64,000 bases of DNA from Lophius americanus. Its lineage: Eukaryota; Chordata; Actinopteri; Lophiiformes; Lophiidae. Positions 46,601 through 58,014 of this stretch are shown in pieces. Made by a program: the position numbers and the translations under genes. The notes under the pieces are model-generated. The model was given only the letters and a program-made list of their open reading frames with translations. It was not told where the DNA came from and did no database searches. How positions within the stretch are numbered: position 1 is the stretch's first letter; every line of letters begins with the position of its first letter. Location of the stretch: NCBI GenBank assembly GCA_037951165.1, contig JBBDHG010000097.1, forward strand, positions 3,694,001 to 3,758,000, read 5' to 3'.

Positions 46601-49600
46601 GGACCATAAGAAACAAAATTCTCTGGTCTGATGAAACAAAGATTGAACTCTTCGGCCTGAATGCCAAGCATCATGTCTGGAGGAAACCAGGCACCACTCA
46701 TCAGCTGTCCAATAACATCCCTACAGTGAAGCCTGGTGGTTGCAGCATCATGCGGTGAGGTTGTTTTTCAGCGGCAAGAACTGGGAGACTAGTCAGGATC
46801 GAGGGAAAGATGAATGCAGCAATGTAAAGAAACATCCTTGATGAAAACCTGCTCCAGAGCGCTTTGGACCTCAGACTGGGGCTAAGGTTCATTTTCCAAT
46901 AGAACAACGACCCTAAGCACACAACCAAGATAACTAAGGAGTGTCTACCGGACAACTCTGTGAATGTCCTTGAGTGGCCCAGCCAGAGCCCAGGCTCGAA
47001 CCCGATTGGACACCTCTGGAGAGATCTGAAAATGGCTGTGCACCGACGCTCCCCATCCAACCTGATGGAGCTTGAGAGGTCCTGCAAAGAAGAATGGGAG
47101 AAACTGCCCCAAAATAGGTGTGCAAAGCTTTCAGCATCATGCTCAGAAATACTTGAGGCTGTAATTGTTGCCAAAGGTGCTTCAACAAAGTATTGAGCAA
47201 AGACTTTGAATACTTATGTACATGTTATATTTTCGTGATTTATTTTTAATAAATTTGCAAAAAAAATTCAAAACTTTTTTCACTTATTATTTATTTATAT
47301 TTTGTGTAGAATTTTGAGGAAAAAAATGAATTTAATCCATTTTGGAAAAAGGCTGTAACATAATGTGGAAAAAGTGAAGCGCTGTGAATACTTTTCCAGA
47401 TGCACTGTACAAACTGATCAACAAGCCATGAAAACCTGTTAGGTAATAAATGTTGCTGCTTCTGACAAACTGGACCGTCTGTTTTACAGTGTAGTCCACC
47501 TTCACTGAAAGTTGAAACGTGTGGAATAATGGACACTTATGATCTGTAAACCAGCTCTGGCCCAATCCACAGCCTGTGACATTAAACTGTCACCAGTGAG
47601 TCTTTTCAGCTGAATGAAACTTCCCCAGCATTCCACACGTTGTCTGCTCATTGGTTGCTAAACAGGAAGTAGGTGATGGACTGTATTGTTTTTTTAGGTC
47701 CCTCCACCATCCAGTGTTGTTGGCTTTTCTGAATTGCTAATTTATCGCTAGCTTTGCCGTCCTCAGCTAAGACTATCCTATGGTGTCCAACTTACCATTC
47801 CTACTTTGAAATACATCCCAAAATATGCCCTCCTTTTCATTTTAAACTTGGATGGTGAGCTGTTTACTCCCTTCAATGCCCCCATTGTTCTTCATTCCCC
47901 TTTTCCGACCTCTCACACTCCGGACGGCTGTCTATGATGCCGTCCCCAGGAATAAACTCTATAACATTATAGTAGCTATTGTAGCTTGGATTATTAGTTG
48001 ATTTGATGATTTCATCATTTTAGTACCAAAAGCCTGAATCATGTTTTCAATTCGTATTATGAAATATGTTGTGAGTTTGTCCGTGAGGCGATAAAATATT
48101 TCAAGGTAAAATCTGCAGTATTTATTATTTCCAGAAATCTCTATTAATGAGGTATGGGGGTCACTGTTTGACCCCAGAATTGCTGCTTCGTTAGACTGTT
48201 GTCCTGCTTAGGAGTTGTGTGTGGTGGATGGAGGGTAGTCATATCCTCATTGATCAGTTACTGCTCTACACTGAGCCTTATTCACATTGTCTGCGTGTTT
48301 CTGTCTCCAAACAAAGGTTGGTTCACTAGCAAAACAGAAGTTATGCTCTTTCTAGCCTTGGCTTATATAGCTGACCGTACTAACCGTTATGCTGTTGTGT
48401 GTTTCAGCTGAAGTGGTGTGCCTGGATCGCTGTCTACTGCTCTTTCATTAGCTTTGCAAACTCCAGAAGCTCAGAGGATACCAAACAGATGATGAGCAGC
48501 TTCATGTGAGTAGAGAGCACCACGTGTTCATGCGTACGGGACACACTCGATGTCACCTCACCACACTGCTGTGGACGACATGCTGCGATGATTGTTTTAC
48601 TTATCGGTGTAGTTTGGTACATTTTTTTATGCCCCTGCAAAATGGCTCATATAAGGTTCCCTTTATATATCTGTACACAAGGGGGGGGATCGTATATAAC
48701 TTCTGACACACCGATCATAATTCAGCCAAATCATACACAAGTTCTGTTGGAACCATAAACGTGTGCATCTCACAATTTGCTTCCCTTTTGAGCAGTGCGA
48801 TTACTTATTTGCTCATCCCACATCATAATCCAGATCCCAGATCTGCAGTTTGATCTGGCTGTGGATCCAGCAGTGGATAGTGGAGGAACATCATGCGTAT
48901 TCCTTGCTCACGAGTGTTCTTAATTTGACCGGCCTGTTATTATTTTTTTCATTATATTGCAATAAAATTCTGTGTGATGCCTGTTAGTCAGCTACATACC
49001 AACTCTAGCCACAGGTTTTAAATTACTTTTTTGCAATTAATTTTTTAGTAAGAAGATGCATGAAGATATACCTTATTTTAAAAAAAAAGGAAAAGAAAAA
49101 CGGAAAAAAATGAATTAAAGGAGAAAATATCAATTATTTTTGATTTTTAGATTTTTGGAAAATATGCTGATAGATAGTCACAGACCAGCACATGTCAAGT
49201 TCTCAGGATACAGTTTTGAATACCATTTTAACTTTTTCCAACAGCAACTGGAGGTTTTTGAGGAAAACATAGTTCCTCCTCTCTAACTTAATAATAATAG
49301 AGACTGTATTTATCTTCATTAGCGAGTCAATATGGGATCTTATCTTAGAGCATATTGCAGACTTCACAGAATAGCGAGTTGAGTCACAATTAAATGAGTC
49401 GCATTTAATCTGAAGAGTTCAGTCAGGGGAATGGCTTGCACAATGCAGGGGATTGGGGGCTTTTTGGGGATGTACTCTTGCTGTCAGGTGTGGTAGTGTA
49501 GGCCTAATCTTTGCTTGCAAAGAGCACAGTATGGAAACATTCATCTTATTTTTATGCTCAATTGATGTGGGGGAAAAAACTGAAAACATGTTTTGACATG

Positions 49601-51282
49601 AGAACTTTTCAAAGAATACTTTACCACCGTCATGTAGTCTGTCTTCAGAAGGACATTCCTGTCACAAACCTAATCTGTAACTCGTTCATTTTGACCTCTC
49701 TGCTCCTGCATCTAAATTTGGACCAACTGTGTGGCCTTCTTCTGTGCCGCAACTCATTAAGAATGAGTAAAAACAAATGGCAGCACGTGTTAACGTTAGC
49801 GTCTGGAGTCGGCGAGCTTAAAACCTGTATGTTAAACTCCCTTCTATCTGCCACTGGGACCTGAGATGAGCCAACTCTAATGTCCAAAAGCTTTTAACTG
49901 TCTGACCTTCACTTGTATATTTCAATTTGCGAATAAAAAAAAGAAAGTACAACACGAGGGCACCTATCCAGAGCTCACATCTCACAGCCTGATTTACATC
50001 AAGTAAGGGCCTAAGGTCCATTGTGTAAATGAGGTTGTGTTCAAGACGGGCTCCATGCGCTCATAGTTTAGTACCGCCAAATGTTTGTCTCAGCAAATGA
50101 TGTCAGACAATGAACCTGATGCACCAGCAGCATATGCGTGGGATCTGGTTCGTAGCCAAGTTTTTGAACGTTTGTCATTACCCAAATTATGATGTAAGTG
50201 TCCCAGTGTGAGAGACAAAAGGGAATACCTGTACAGAATCAAAGGACTGTGGAGGGCAGCCATAACATGGCTACACAACAATATTTTCTTAAACCTGCGT
50301 CAGCATCAAACAGACTTGTTCTGGTCCACATTTATTTCATGAAATGCTAATTCCTCTGCAAAATGCAATCTGGATAATTAAGACGGACTTAGCGGGTTTC
50401 TGCTTGATAGACAAAATTTTAGAAGTAATTAATTAATTGAAAACAAGTAAAAAAAATAATTCAACCACTTCTGAACTGGTTACTAATACTAAGTTTTCTC
50501 CCAGTTGTATAGATATGAGCCATATATATGAAAGTTATTTCTTCACATTCAGAAGATAAAAAAAACAACCTGACTCTGCAGAGAAGTGAAGCGTAGAGTG
50601 TCCCTGGAAAAACATGGCAATTGAGTCACAGACTTTGGTTACAGGGTCTTGATCAGATAACGGATGCCGTCATTGAACAGGAGGAAGGTCAAGGACTGGG
50701 ATTGGACTTTTTTTAAGCTCACTCAGAATTGGGAGGTTTATTATAAATATGCTTAAAACCAATGTGAGATATAATCATGACCCTACCCGCCATCCATCAA
50801 GTTCCATTGGGTCGGTGGCATCAGTCTCCGCTGACGTCACGCAACCCTCCGGCTCATCCTTTCAGCTGCTTTCAGATGTGCTTAGTGTCCGCAACAATTT
50901 GCCACAAATACAATTTCTAAATATAGCAATATGAAGAAACCTGGCTTGACAGGATATTGGATCATTTTGACACTTGAAGGCCACCATAGATTCTTGAATA
51001 GGCAGGAGTGAGATGAGGCGTAACGTAGGTTGCAAGCTGGAACTACACCACCAGATGTCACTAGATTCCACACACTACACCCACACAGTTGAAACCTCCA
51101 CAAACCCTGACAAAACATTTATCTATTCTATTTGAGATTTGTATCACACCAGTATTTTTCTAAACCAAGGTTGCCTGATGTCTAATAAATACTCTGAACC
51201 CTCTGCTGCCTGCAGGCTGTCCATCTCTGCAGTTGTGATGTCCTACCTCCAGAACCCACAGCCAATGTCGCCGCCATGGTAA
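43653..51282 (+). CDS. wdr83os: PAT complex subunit Asterix (WDR83OS), complete, four exons
   Basis: Coding exons are 43653-43702, 45051-45156, 48408-48505 and 51216-51282, all GT-AG, phases consistent, 321 bases, 106 aa, the same length as the human protein. The start is [40 protein letters not shown] and KWCAWIAVYCSFISFANSRS then [20 protein letters not shown] are nearly unchanged from mammals, and it ends NPQPMSPPW. It has three hydrophobic segments. Asterix pairs with CCDC47 in the PAT complex, which shields membrane helices during multipass protein insertion at the ER. Poly(A) signals follow at 51311 and 51665. Intron 2 holds a full-length Tc1 element and a deleted copy lies in intron 1. 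Confidence 0.96.
44515..44962 (+). mobile_element. Internally deleted Tc1-like element
   Basis: The left part gives MGWQKDLRYFDEDKIVMVRR and LGRSITRTAGVFGVPGQQW, a Tc1-like N-terminus, on to GCTGAAAAAGTTAATCCTGG then TTCTGATA. It then jumps to GAGCTGTTTTGGCTGCAAAA and CATTATATTAGGCATGTTAT, the extreme 3' end. About a kilobase of the transposase is missing. It lies in wdr83os intron 1. Confidence 0.65.
45789..47409 (+). mobile_element. Full-length Tc1/mariner element with TA target site
   Basis: The left end TACATTGCACCCAGAAAGTA, then TCCACAGCGCTTCACTTTTT pairs with the right end, whose reverse complement is TACAGTGCATCTGGAAAAGT, ATTCACAGCGCTTCACTTTT. Both ends are bordered by TA, as expected for Tc1 insertion. 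The element is 1.62 kb and lies in wdr83os intron 2. Its ends are well kept although the gene inside is dead. Confidence 0.9.
46171..47196 (+). pseudogene. Tc1 transposase pseudogene
   Basis: Fragments in order: KSKELSVDLLDRIVPRHRS with the expected ATG changed to AGG; VPMSTVASIIRKWKKFGTTR (HTH end); ILWSDETKIELFGLN (first catalytic Asp kept); FIFQ-stop-NNDPKHT, where the second catalytic Asp is Asn and the preceding Gln is a stop; WPSQSPGSNPIGHLWRDL, where the catalytic Glu is Gly; and a C-terminus ending at the TGA at 47194-47196. Frameshifts split it into at least three frames. Two of the three DD34E residues are gone, so it cannot act. Confidence 0.85.
47410..48407. other. wdr83os intron 2, right part
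   Basis: No exon or repeat family is recognised. The 3' splice site at 48405-48407 follows a good pyrimidine stretch. Confidence 0.35.
49380..49515 (+). repeat. Interspersed repeat in wdr83os intron 3
   Basis: AGTCAGGGGAATGGCTTGCA, then CAATGCAGGGGATTGGGG matches 34165-34305 (ATCAGGGGGATTGCTTGTAC, AATGCGGGGGATTG) and both end near GTGTAGGCCTA/ATAGGCCTA. Confidence 0.5.
50975..51110. repeat. Short interspersed repeat, copy 2 of 3
   Basis: CACTTGAAGGCCACCATAGA, then CACCACCAGATGTCACTAGA matches 6305-6425 and, inverted, 54745-54870. It lies just before wdr83os exon 4. Confidence 0.55.
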
Positions 51283-51319
51283 CCGAGGGCCAAACGCAGG
51301 GAGGCGCTGAAATAAATCG

Positions 51320-52129
51320 CAGAAGATGCAGCTGGACTCTGACTGTGGAGGAGAAAACAGAGACGGAGAGGAAGATAATGTGACAGACAGAGAAGAAAAA
51401 GAGAGAAAACAGATGGCCAGGAGAAATGTTCATGTTTATATGCTGCAGGATTTCGTAATTAAATACAGTTTTAAAGAGAACTGTTCTCTTTTGTATGGTG
51501 ATGCTATCCCGACGTCACATTTCATTTTTAGTTACTGCCCCGTAACGGCTCGACAGCTTTCTCCCATTCTTCTGAAAGCTTCAGTATCGCTGTGTGCTTC
51601 AAAAACAGGTGTCTTAAAAGCAAACACTGAGTATTGAGATAGTTAGTGGATAGTGATTAGATGGAATAAAACCAAAACCAAACATGAGAAAATAGGTGAG
51701 AATAATAATTATAATTTCATTTTTTTATTTTATATTCAGAGTATTTTTCAAAGTACTCAAGGACACTTGCAGCAGAGAAAGGCGATAACAGTATAATGTT
51801 CAAGATTTAAAAATACATTTAAATCCAATATGACACAATATCACAATACGTCATTCACAAAACAAAATTATAGGAAGGATGTTAAAGTCACGACACTTTT
51901 ATGATACTTAAGTCATGATTTGATTTCTCAGAACTTAAGTCATACTTGTATCGTGACACAATATCATTATAATTCAGTTTGGACCTATCAGGTTACTTCT
52001 ATCCCTAAATAGTCTTGGATATTATGGAATCGTCACTGCCGCAACTACTTCGTATTACTGCGATAACTCAAAACTTCTTTCATGGATCATTTTCAATTTT
52101 ATACCCGCAATAACCTTAGTGTGAGGAAG
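51320..52129. other. 3' of wdr83os, no gene seen
   Basis: Contains the presumed wdr83os 3' UTR up to about 51690, then AT-rich DNA. A 103-codon plus frame at 51326-51637 overlaps the UTR and has no recognisable features. Confidence 0.35.
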
Positions 52130-52640
52130 AACTGGATTGATTTTGGTAAAGTTCAGTTGTATATTTCCAACACTTTATCTCCAAAATTGACAAGTCATCT
52201 TTTCTCTGTCGTTGGTCCGATTTAGTCCAAATTTTGTGCATTGAATTGACTCGAGGAGATCTATCTTGTATATACTATTCAATTTCACTCTAGTCGTTAA
52301 TATTCTAATCGCTAGGTGGGGCACTTTTATGAAAAACACTTTTAAAATATAATTTAATAATTGTTAGTCCCCTATAGTCCGTATTTAGCTCACATGAGTC
52401 GACTCGAAGAAATCTGTCTTGAATAAATCATACAGTATCTTGTTATACTTCACCCCAATACTTTTTATTGCAATCACTTTGGGAACTTATTTTTTTTTAA
52501 ATATCATGGTTTTTAGCCTTAAATTCCTAATTGTTGGTCTGATTTAGTCCAACTTCAGCGAATATAAATCGATTCAAGGTGATCCATCTTGCTTATGTCA
52601 TATTTCACTCCGAAAGTTAGATCTGACTCACTAGGGGAAT
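52130..52640 (+). repeat. Tandem cluster of the ATTTAGTCCAAATTTGGTGCAT repeat
   Basis: Three successive decayed units, near 52190-52320, 52365-52470 and 52525-52640, each read TTGGTCCGATTTAGTCCAA, then GAATNNACTCGAGGAGATC and CTTGTATATAC, followed by CACTCTAG and CTAGGTGGGGC. Spacing is about 160-170 bases. Single copies lie at 26565, 33975, 57500 and 59490. Confidence 0.55.
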
Positions 52641-52674
52641 CAATATATCACAATATTATCAAGTTAAGAAATCC

Positions 52675-52835
52675 TTTATTCATCATCCATAACCGTTTAT
52701 CCTGTTCAGGGTCAGGGAGGGTCTGGAGCCGATCCAAGCTGACAGGCGAGAGGAAATGTACACCTTGTACAAGTCGTCAGTTCATCACATGGCCGACACG
52801 TAGAGACAGACACATTCACTCCACAATATTGTGAT
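52675..52835 (+). repeat. Common teleost interspersed repeat
   Basis: CATCCATAACCGTTTATCCT, then GTTCAGGGTCAGGGAGGGTC and GGAGCCGATCCAAGCTGACA followed by AGTCGTCAGTTCATCACA is the order of a very common fish repeat (CTTATCCT-GCAGGGGAAGCTGGAGCC). Confidence 0.6.
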
Positions 52836-52904
52836 TCTTCAGACACCATACAATATAATACCATATTATTATCATGATACATCAGTAACAACATGATATC
52901 CGTC

Positions 52905-53640
52905 ACAGTACAATATCGGCTGTCCACTGGGTCCATGGACATCTTCAACAACAAGCTGGAGTCATGCAATGTCCCAGCATGCTTCGGTGTCTCCACCATC
53001 AGCTCTGGGGAAGAAGTTGTTCTGATTGTTCTGGTGGCCCTGTATCTTTTCCCCGATGGCAGGGGGACAAACACACCGTGAACTGGGTGGGTTTGGTCCT
53101 TGCTGATGCTGCTAGCTTTCGTCTGTAGACAGCTGGTGTCTACGGTGTCCAGATTTGGGAGCTTATTTCCCGCAATCCTCAGAAAAAAAATTTCCTGTCC
53201 CCCTCAGTGTAGGTGGTGTACTACAATGTGGTTCAGTGGTAGAGGAGGGTCCTCCTGATTCTCCTCTACGGTGCTCCTGTAATAGTTAACTAGTAGCCGA
53301 GAAGGGATTTTTAGGTGTTTGAGTTTCCTCTGGAAAAAAAGACCCTGTTGAGATTTCTTCACCAGGAGGAAGGTGTTGAGGTACGATGATAGATCCTTTG
53401 TGACGTGGATTCCTAGGAATTTGATGTCATTTACATTCTCCACCACCTCACCATTGATGTGGAGAGGTGCATGAGTGGTTCTCCTGGAATCCACAATGAT
53501 CTTCTTGGTCTATGTAGTGTTGAGTACAAGGTTACTGTCTGAACACCACTCTACCGGATGCTGGACCTCCTCTCCGTGGTGAGTCTCCTCATGTTCTGAC
53601 ATAAGCACCACTTTAATGCTGTCGTCAGCAAACTTCTCTG
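52905..53640 (-). mobile_element. Rex1/L2-type LINE polymerase fragment, minus strand
   Basis: The minus strand reads RRTTHAPLHINGEVVENVND, then IKFLGIHVTKDLSSYLNTFL and LVKKSQQGLFFQRKLKHLKI, then LLVNYYRSTVEE. These are the known C-terminal polymerase motifs of fish Rex1/L2 LINEs. Upstream at 53500-53640 are the VQHPVEWCSDSNLVLNT-like segment and a KFADDSIKVVLM motif, the YADD-type box with F for Y. Frames are broken. Confidence 0.7.
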
Positions 53641-53659
53641 TAGTGTTGGAATGGTGGAC

Positions 53660-54080
53660 GGGTGTCAGAATAGTCAAATATCCTTCCTCAGACCACTTTA
53701 GGTTCTAACCAATGCTGACCAGGAACATCCAAATGGTAAATGAAATGGGTTATACTCATTTAGCATTTTTCTCTAGTCTAGTCGACGACTTAAAGCGCTT
53801 TTATAACACGAGTCAGCATTCACTCATTCACACAAACATTCATGCAGTGATGACGGAGGCTGCATTATGAGACACGACCTGTTCGTCAGGAGCGGTAACC
53901 ATTCACGTCATCATTCACGCACCAATGGAACAGCCATTGAGCAACTTGGGGGTCAGTGTCTTATTCAAGGACACTTTGACATGTAGGCATTTATCCCATC
54001 TCACTGACAGGTAACCAGATAACCAATGTTATTTACTTCATCTGTTGGTGGTTACAATGTTATGGCTGATTGGTGAATAC
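53660..54080 (-). mobile_element. Tc1-like 5' half split by another repeat
   Basis: The right part (53998-54080) is the element end, TAACCAGATAACCAATGTTA and GGTGGTTACAATGTTATGGC. The left part (53660-53740) reads, in reverse, GGATGTTCCTGGTCAGCATT, then GGTTAGAACCTAAAGTGGTC. These join in order across the repeat at 53770-53995, so that repeat inserted later or replaced the middle. Confidence 0.5.
53770..53995 (+). repeat. Nested teleost interspersed repeat
   Basis: AAAGCGCTTTTATAACACGA, GTCAGCATTCACTCATTCAC and GAGCAACTTGGGGGTCAGTG, then CTTATTCAAGGACACTTTGA follow the order of a very common fish repeat. It lies inside the Tc1-like relic 53660-54080. Confidence 0.6.
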
Positions 54081-54355
54081 AAGTGGTTAATGCTGTGTGT
54101 GACTGCTGGTGTTGTAGAGCAGAGGTACTGCACCTTTTTTTTTACTTAAATGTAAACCAAAAATGAACATCTAGTCCTTATTCACTATGATGCAATATTT
54201 AGCACAGCAATATCTTATCCACACATTGTATGCAATTTTGCCGATGTTACTAAAATGAGGAGCCGAGAAATCCTGACCAAGCTGCATATTTTGATTTATA
54301 ACCTGCACACTCGGGGACACAGAATCATCTATGGATTTTTTTTTCTTCCAGTGAG

Positions 54356-54655
54356 GCAGAAACCAAGGTAGAGGGAGTGAGAGAGTGAGGGGAGGAGGAG
54401 AGCGAGGTGGGGGTGGATGTTGATGGGAGGTGACAGAGGGTGAGGAGCAGCTGCACAGACTGGATGCTCTGTCTCCTCTCCATCCCTTAGTTGGAATCTC
54501 AGCGCCTCTCGCTTACAGGACATCAATCCTGCCGAAATGTTCTGGATGTGAACATGGAGTTCTCTTCCCGTCCTCCGCTGTTCCTTCTGATCCGTCTCTG
54601 CTCATACAGACGATCCAGCATCACTAACTGGTTTCCGGCCGCCTCCGACAGACAG
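54356..54655 (+). other. Candidate 5' exon of an unidentified gene
   Basis: A purine- and GC-richer block follows a pyrimidine run ending CTTCCAG at 54355 and ends in ACAGACAG|GTGAGCTGG. A short frame in it starts at 54554 (MEFSSRPPLFLLIRLCSYRR) and runs to the donor. The look is that of a 5' UTR/first exon, with the rest past a long intron to the right, but I could not find the next exon. Confidence 0.25.
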
Positions 54656-54744
54656 GTGAGCTGGAGACCCGGTGGGTGCGTCTGGAGAGCCGGGAGCCTG
54701 CAGGCATAGTTTCCACCTGACAAGCAGGTAAGGCTAACCGAGAC

Positions 54745-54870
54745 GAGAACTTAAAGGTCCAGTCTGATGGATTTAGTGGCATCTAGAGGTGAGGTTCCAG
54801 AATGCAAACTATAGAGGACACCTTAGCTCCCCTCTCCCTAAAGGTATGGTGGTGCAGGGGTCATCTAGGA
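54745..54870. repeat. Short interspersed repeat, copy 3 of 3 (inverted)
   Basis: CTTAAAGGTCCAGTCTGATG, then GATTTAGTGGCATCTAGAGG and TGAGGTTCCAGAATGCAAAC is the reverse of the 6305 and 50975 copies. Confidence 0.55.
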
Positions 54871-55234
54871 CTGTATCGAGTATTCTGTCATGTAATCAGG
54901 TTCTTTCAGAGCGGTATTAAGAAAATGTCTTTACTCATGCTAACACAGATTACCGTTCAAATGTGGCAGCACAAAACGACGGACTCTGAGGAAGTGGACC
55001 CACCGGCGTTGAGATAAAGCTAACCTAAACTCAGACTTAGCTTCAGGTGATTATTCACGGATTTACAGGCATAATTATGAGGATTATGTTTAATTTATCC
55101 ACAAGACGTCCTAATAAATCCTAGAGATATGACCTTTGTCACAAACATATCAGGTTAATTCCATGTATCATATTGTATAAAAATGATCAATGTTTCTGAG
55201 GATTCCACTTTTAATATGGTCGGAATGATCAAAT

Positions 55235-56035
55235 GTAAATGTTTGACAGAGGGTTATTGGTCCACGTTTGATTGGTTTGAATGGCTGTACGACCCAGTTG
55301 TTCTTGAGCTTCATCTCACAGAATGATGACCTGACATTTTCCGTCAGAATTTTCTGCTAGAGAGCAGAATTTGTTTCCATCATTGATGGAGAGTGGTCCT
55401 GGTTCTGAAGCAGTGAACCATCTCCACAACATTGCGCTGCCAGATCCACGTTTGATCGTAGGTTTGGCGTTCTTCTAGCGGAATGCTGTGTTGGGTTTAC
55501 ACCAGATGGAACGGGACCCCTGTCTTCAATTAGTTAAATTTTCCACTCATCAGTCCAGAGAAGCTTCTTCCAAAAACTCTCATGGTCATCAAGGTGTCCC
55601 CTGGGTAAATTCAGTTGAGCCTGAATGTTCTTCTGGTCCAGAAACGGTTCTCCTGTTTTCACTCTCCCATGATGCCATTTTTTCCCAGTGTATTTGGAAT
55701 TGTGGAGCCATGACCTCTGATCTTTATTGAGGTGAGGGAGACCTGAAGTTCCTTGGATATTTCTTCTTTGGTTCTTCTATGTCTTCCTGAATGATTCTTC
55801 ACCGCGCTATTGGAGGAATTTTGCTGGGTGGTCCACTTCTGTGAAGGTTCACTATTGTTCCACGTCTTCACCGTGTGTAGCTAGTTTGTCTTACTGTGGA
55901 TCTGTGGAATCCCAGAACCTTAGAAACAGCGTAGGAACCCTTCCCAGACAGAACGTCTGGGATTTCTTTGGATTTTGTAGTAGTGACCTAGGACCAAACA
56001 TCCTTTTTCCAAAGATGTTCTATTGAAGTGATGAT
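55235..56035 (-). mobile_element. Tc1-like transposase relic, minus strand
   Basis: The minus strand reads NSSNSAVKNHSGRHRRTKEE, ISKELQVSLTSIKI, then HGSTIPNTLGKNGI, a Tc1-type N-terminal domain. Farther on the CTCTGGACTGATGAGTGGAA region matches LWTDES, with the first catalytic Asp. It continues to about 55240 with the GGSVMVWGCF-like region. Frames are broken. Confidence 0.7.
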
Positions 56036-56194
56036 GTGACTGTAGGGATCAGGTCTGGGTGGGTCGGGTTCAGCTGGAACTGGTTCTGAATGCAGTTTGG
56101 TAGTTTTTAGGCTTTAGTCTCTAAGGGGGCGGAGCCAATTTCCCACAGACCAGATTGGTACTAGAGAACTTTTATGGTTCAGTCAGTAATATCA

Positions 56195-56330
56195 TGATCA
56201 GAATCAGAATCAAAATCAGAATCAGCTTTATTGGCGATGTATATGCATACAAGGAGTTTGACTCCGGTTAACTGAGCTCTCAGTGCAAAGTACGAACGTC
56301 ATATAAATAATTTTAAATTAAATGGACAAG
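56195..56330 (-). repeat. Retroposon 3' end with (AGAATC)n
   Basis: ATCAGAATCAGAATCAAAAT, then CAGAATCAGCTTTATTGGCG is the reverse of a LINE/SINE tail of the form GCCAATAAAGCTGATTCTGA. It is a frequent fish repeat. Confidence 0.55.
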
Positions 56331-57499
56331 GCAATAAACAAATATACAAGCTATAAACAAATGGAGATGATCTTTTGTACAGGCTATATACATTTAAATT
56401 TAAATCATTTAAAACTCATCATTTAACTCCTCATCAAACTCATCATTTAAAATGTTGTTACTTAGTTTGAAGATCTGATTAACCCTCAAAATAAAACAGA
56501 AAAAAACAGGAGGAGGGTCACATTTAGTAAAGGTACAGAAACTCTCTATCCGTCTCTATCTGCTTCTGTATGATAGGATTGTACATTTAGCAGTAAAGGT
56601 CCAGAAGTTCTTTAAATGGTATATTGCAGACTAATGCTGCAAGTCTCAGGACAACCGGTGTCTGAGATTCTGAAGTCTGAGAGGCTCTGGACCGTTTCTA
56701 TAAAGCCTTCAACCGGCCCACAACTGTGATTTACGAGGAATAGACTCTATTCTTAACCAGGAGCAAACTCCATTAGAAGTCCTTCAAAAGCTTTTAATTA
56801 AAATTCATTCATTCAAAGGTTCTATTTGTATTTCCCTTTATTTTATTTCTCCCAATCAGGTCCGCACATTAAGTCAAGGAGCCATCGGTTTATGTTGATG
56901 ACTTAATATTTGATTGACACACGAGGCTCAAACACAGAACCGCAATCCTCTCAGGACCTGGAGGATCTTCATCTCAATGTAATAATAACTGAGCTTTCTT
57001 TGCCCAGTGAACTGCTGCTAAACGACAGACAGCGCTTTATTTCCTGCGGTCTACAGACAGACACCTTAGTACAGACTTCCTGTTCAGTGGTTCAAGGAAA
57101 AATGAATTTGTGTTTTGATAGTCCATGCAAAATCCTCTTTTTTTGTTTTAGCTCGGAAGTATTATGATTTAAACGTCATTTGACCGTTGGTGCTTTTCAT
57201 GTCAGTTTTTCTTCATATTCACCTTTAATTTTCCCATCTGTATAATAAGAGCAGTTTTATCTTCATAGACATATATTACCTGTGTGTGTGTGTGAGTCTG
57301 TGTGCGACCTACACCAGCCCTCCTTGAAAGAATAGCCTATTACTCCTTATTTGGATCTAATACCTATTTCCCATCAAAGAGGGCCCGATACACCGTTTGT
57401 ATGGCACCAATGAACACTGAAGACCGGGTCATAGCAGATGCGGATGTGTTGTTTAAATTCACTATCGATAGAGGTTATAGTCTGTCCACATCAGCACAA
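56331..57499. other. No gene seen
   Basis: AT-rich DNA. An 85-codon plus frame at 56910-57167 has no domain I recognise. A GT run lies near 57282. Confidence 0.35.
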
Positions 57500-57590
57500 A
57501 TGCAGTTGGGTTATTTTTTAACGTAACTTCTTTACCATCTCCAAATTTGGTGCATATGTGAATCAACTCAAGGGCATCTATAATGTATAA
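57500..57590 (+). repeat. Interspersed repeat fragment
   Basis: ATCTCCAAATTTGGTGCATA, then TGTGAATCAACTCAAGGGCA belongs to the 26565/52130 family. Confidence 0.45.
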
Positions 57591-58014
57591 ATATTATTAT
57601 TTAAAAAATATATAAAATAATGTTTAACTGTAATTGTTCGTGGAACTTTTTTGTTTCTTCTTCTTTTCTGGACGTGCTCTCACATTTAATTTGAGGAATT
57701 CAATGTATAAAAATATATTTTTTGGTGCTGCAGACACAAACAACATGTACTAACACTCCTCCAGTAAACTCTGTAAGTGATCACACAATCTCATTCAGAA
57801 ACAAAGAGCTCAATCATGATTCCTGAATATAATAAATGTCCGGCTCCTGTTCCTGTCGCTGTCCTTCTATCCATCATCAGGGTTATACTCCGTAATGTTT
57901 GATACACAATGTGCAAAACTCGTATCCTCAAAAGTACTGATATTTGGATTGATATATTTTATTTATATCTGTTTCCATTTCTGAATGCACAGAACTGTAT
58001 GACTATCTCCAAAT

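Noticed and set aside
46236..47196. Active transposase gene
   Set aside because: Start lost, several frameshifts and stops, and two of three catalytic residues changed.
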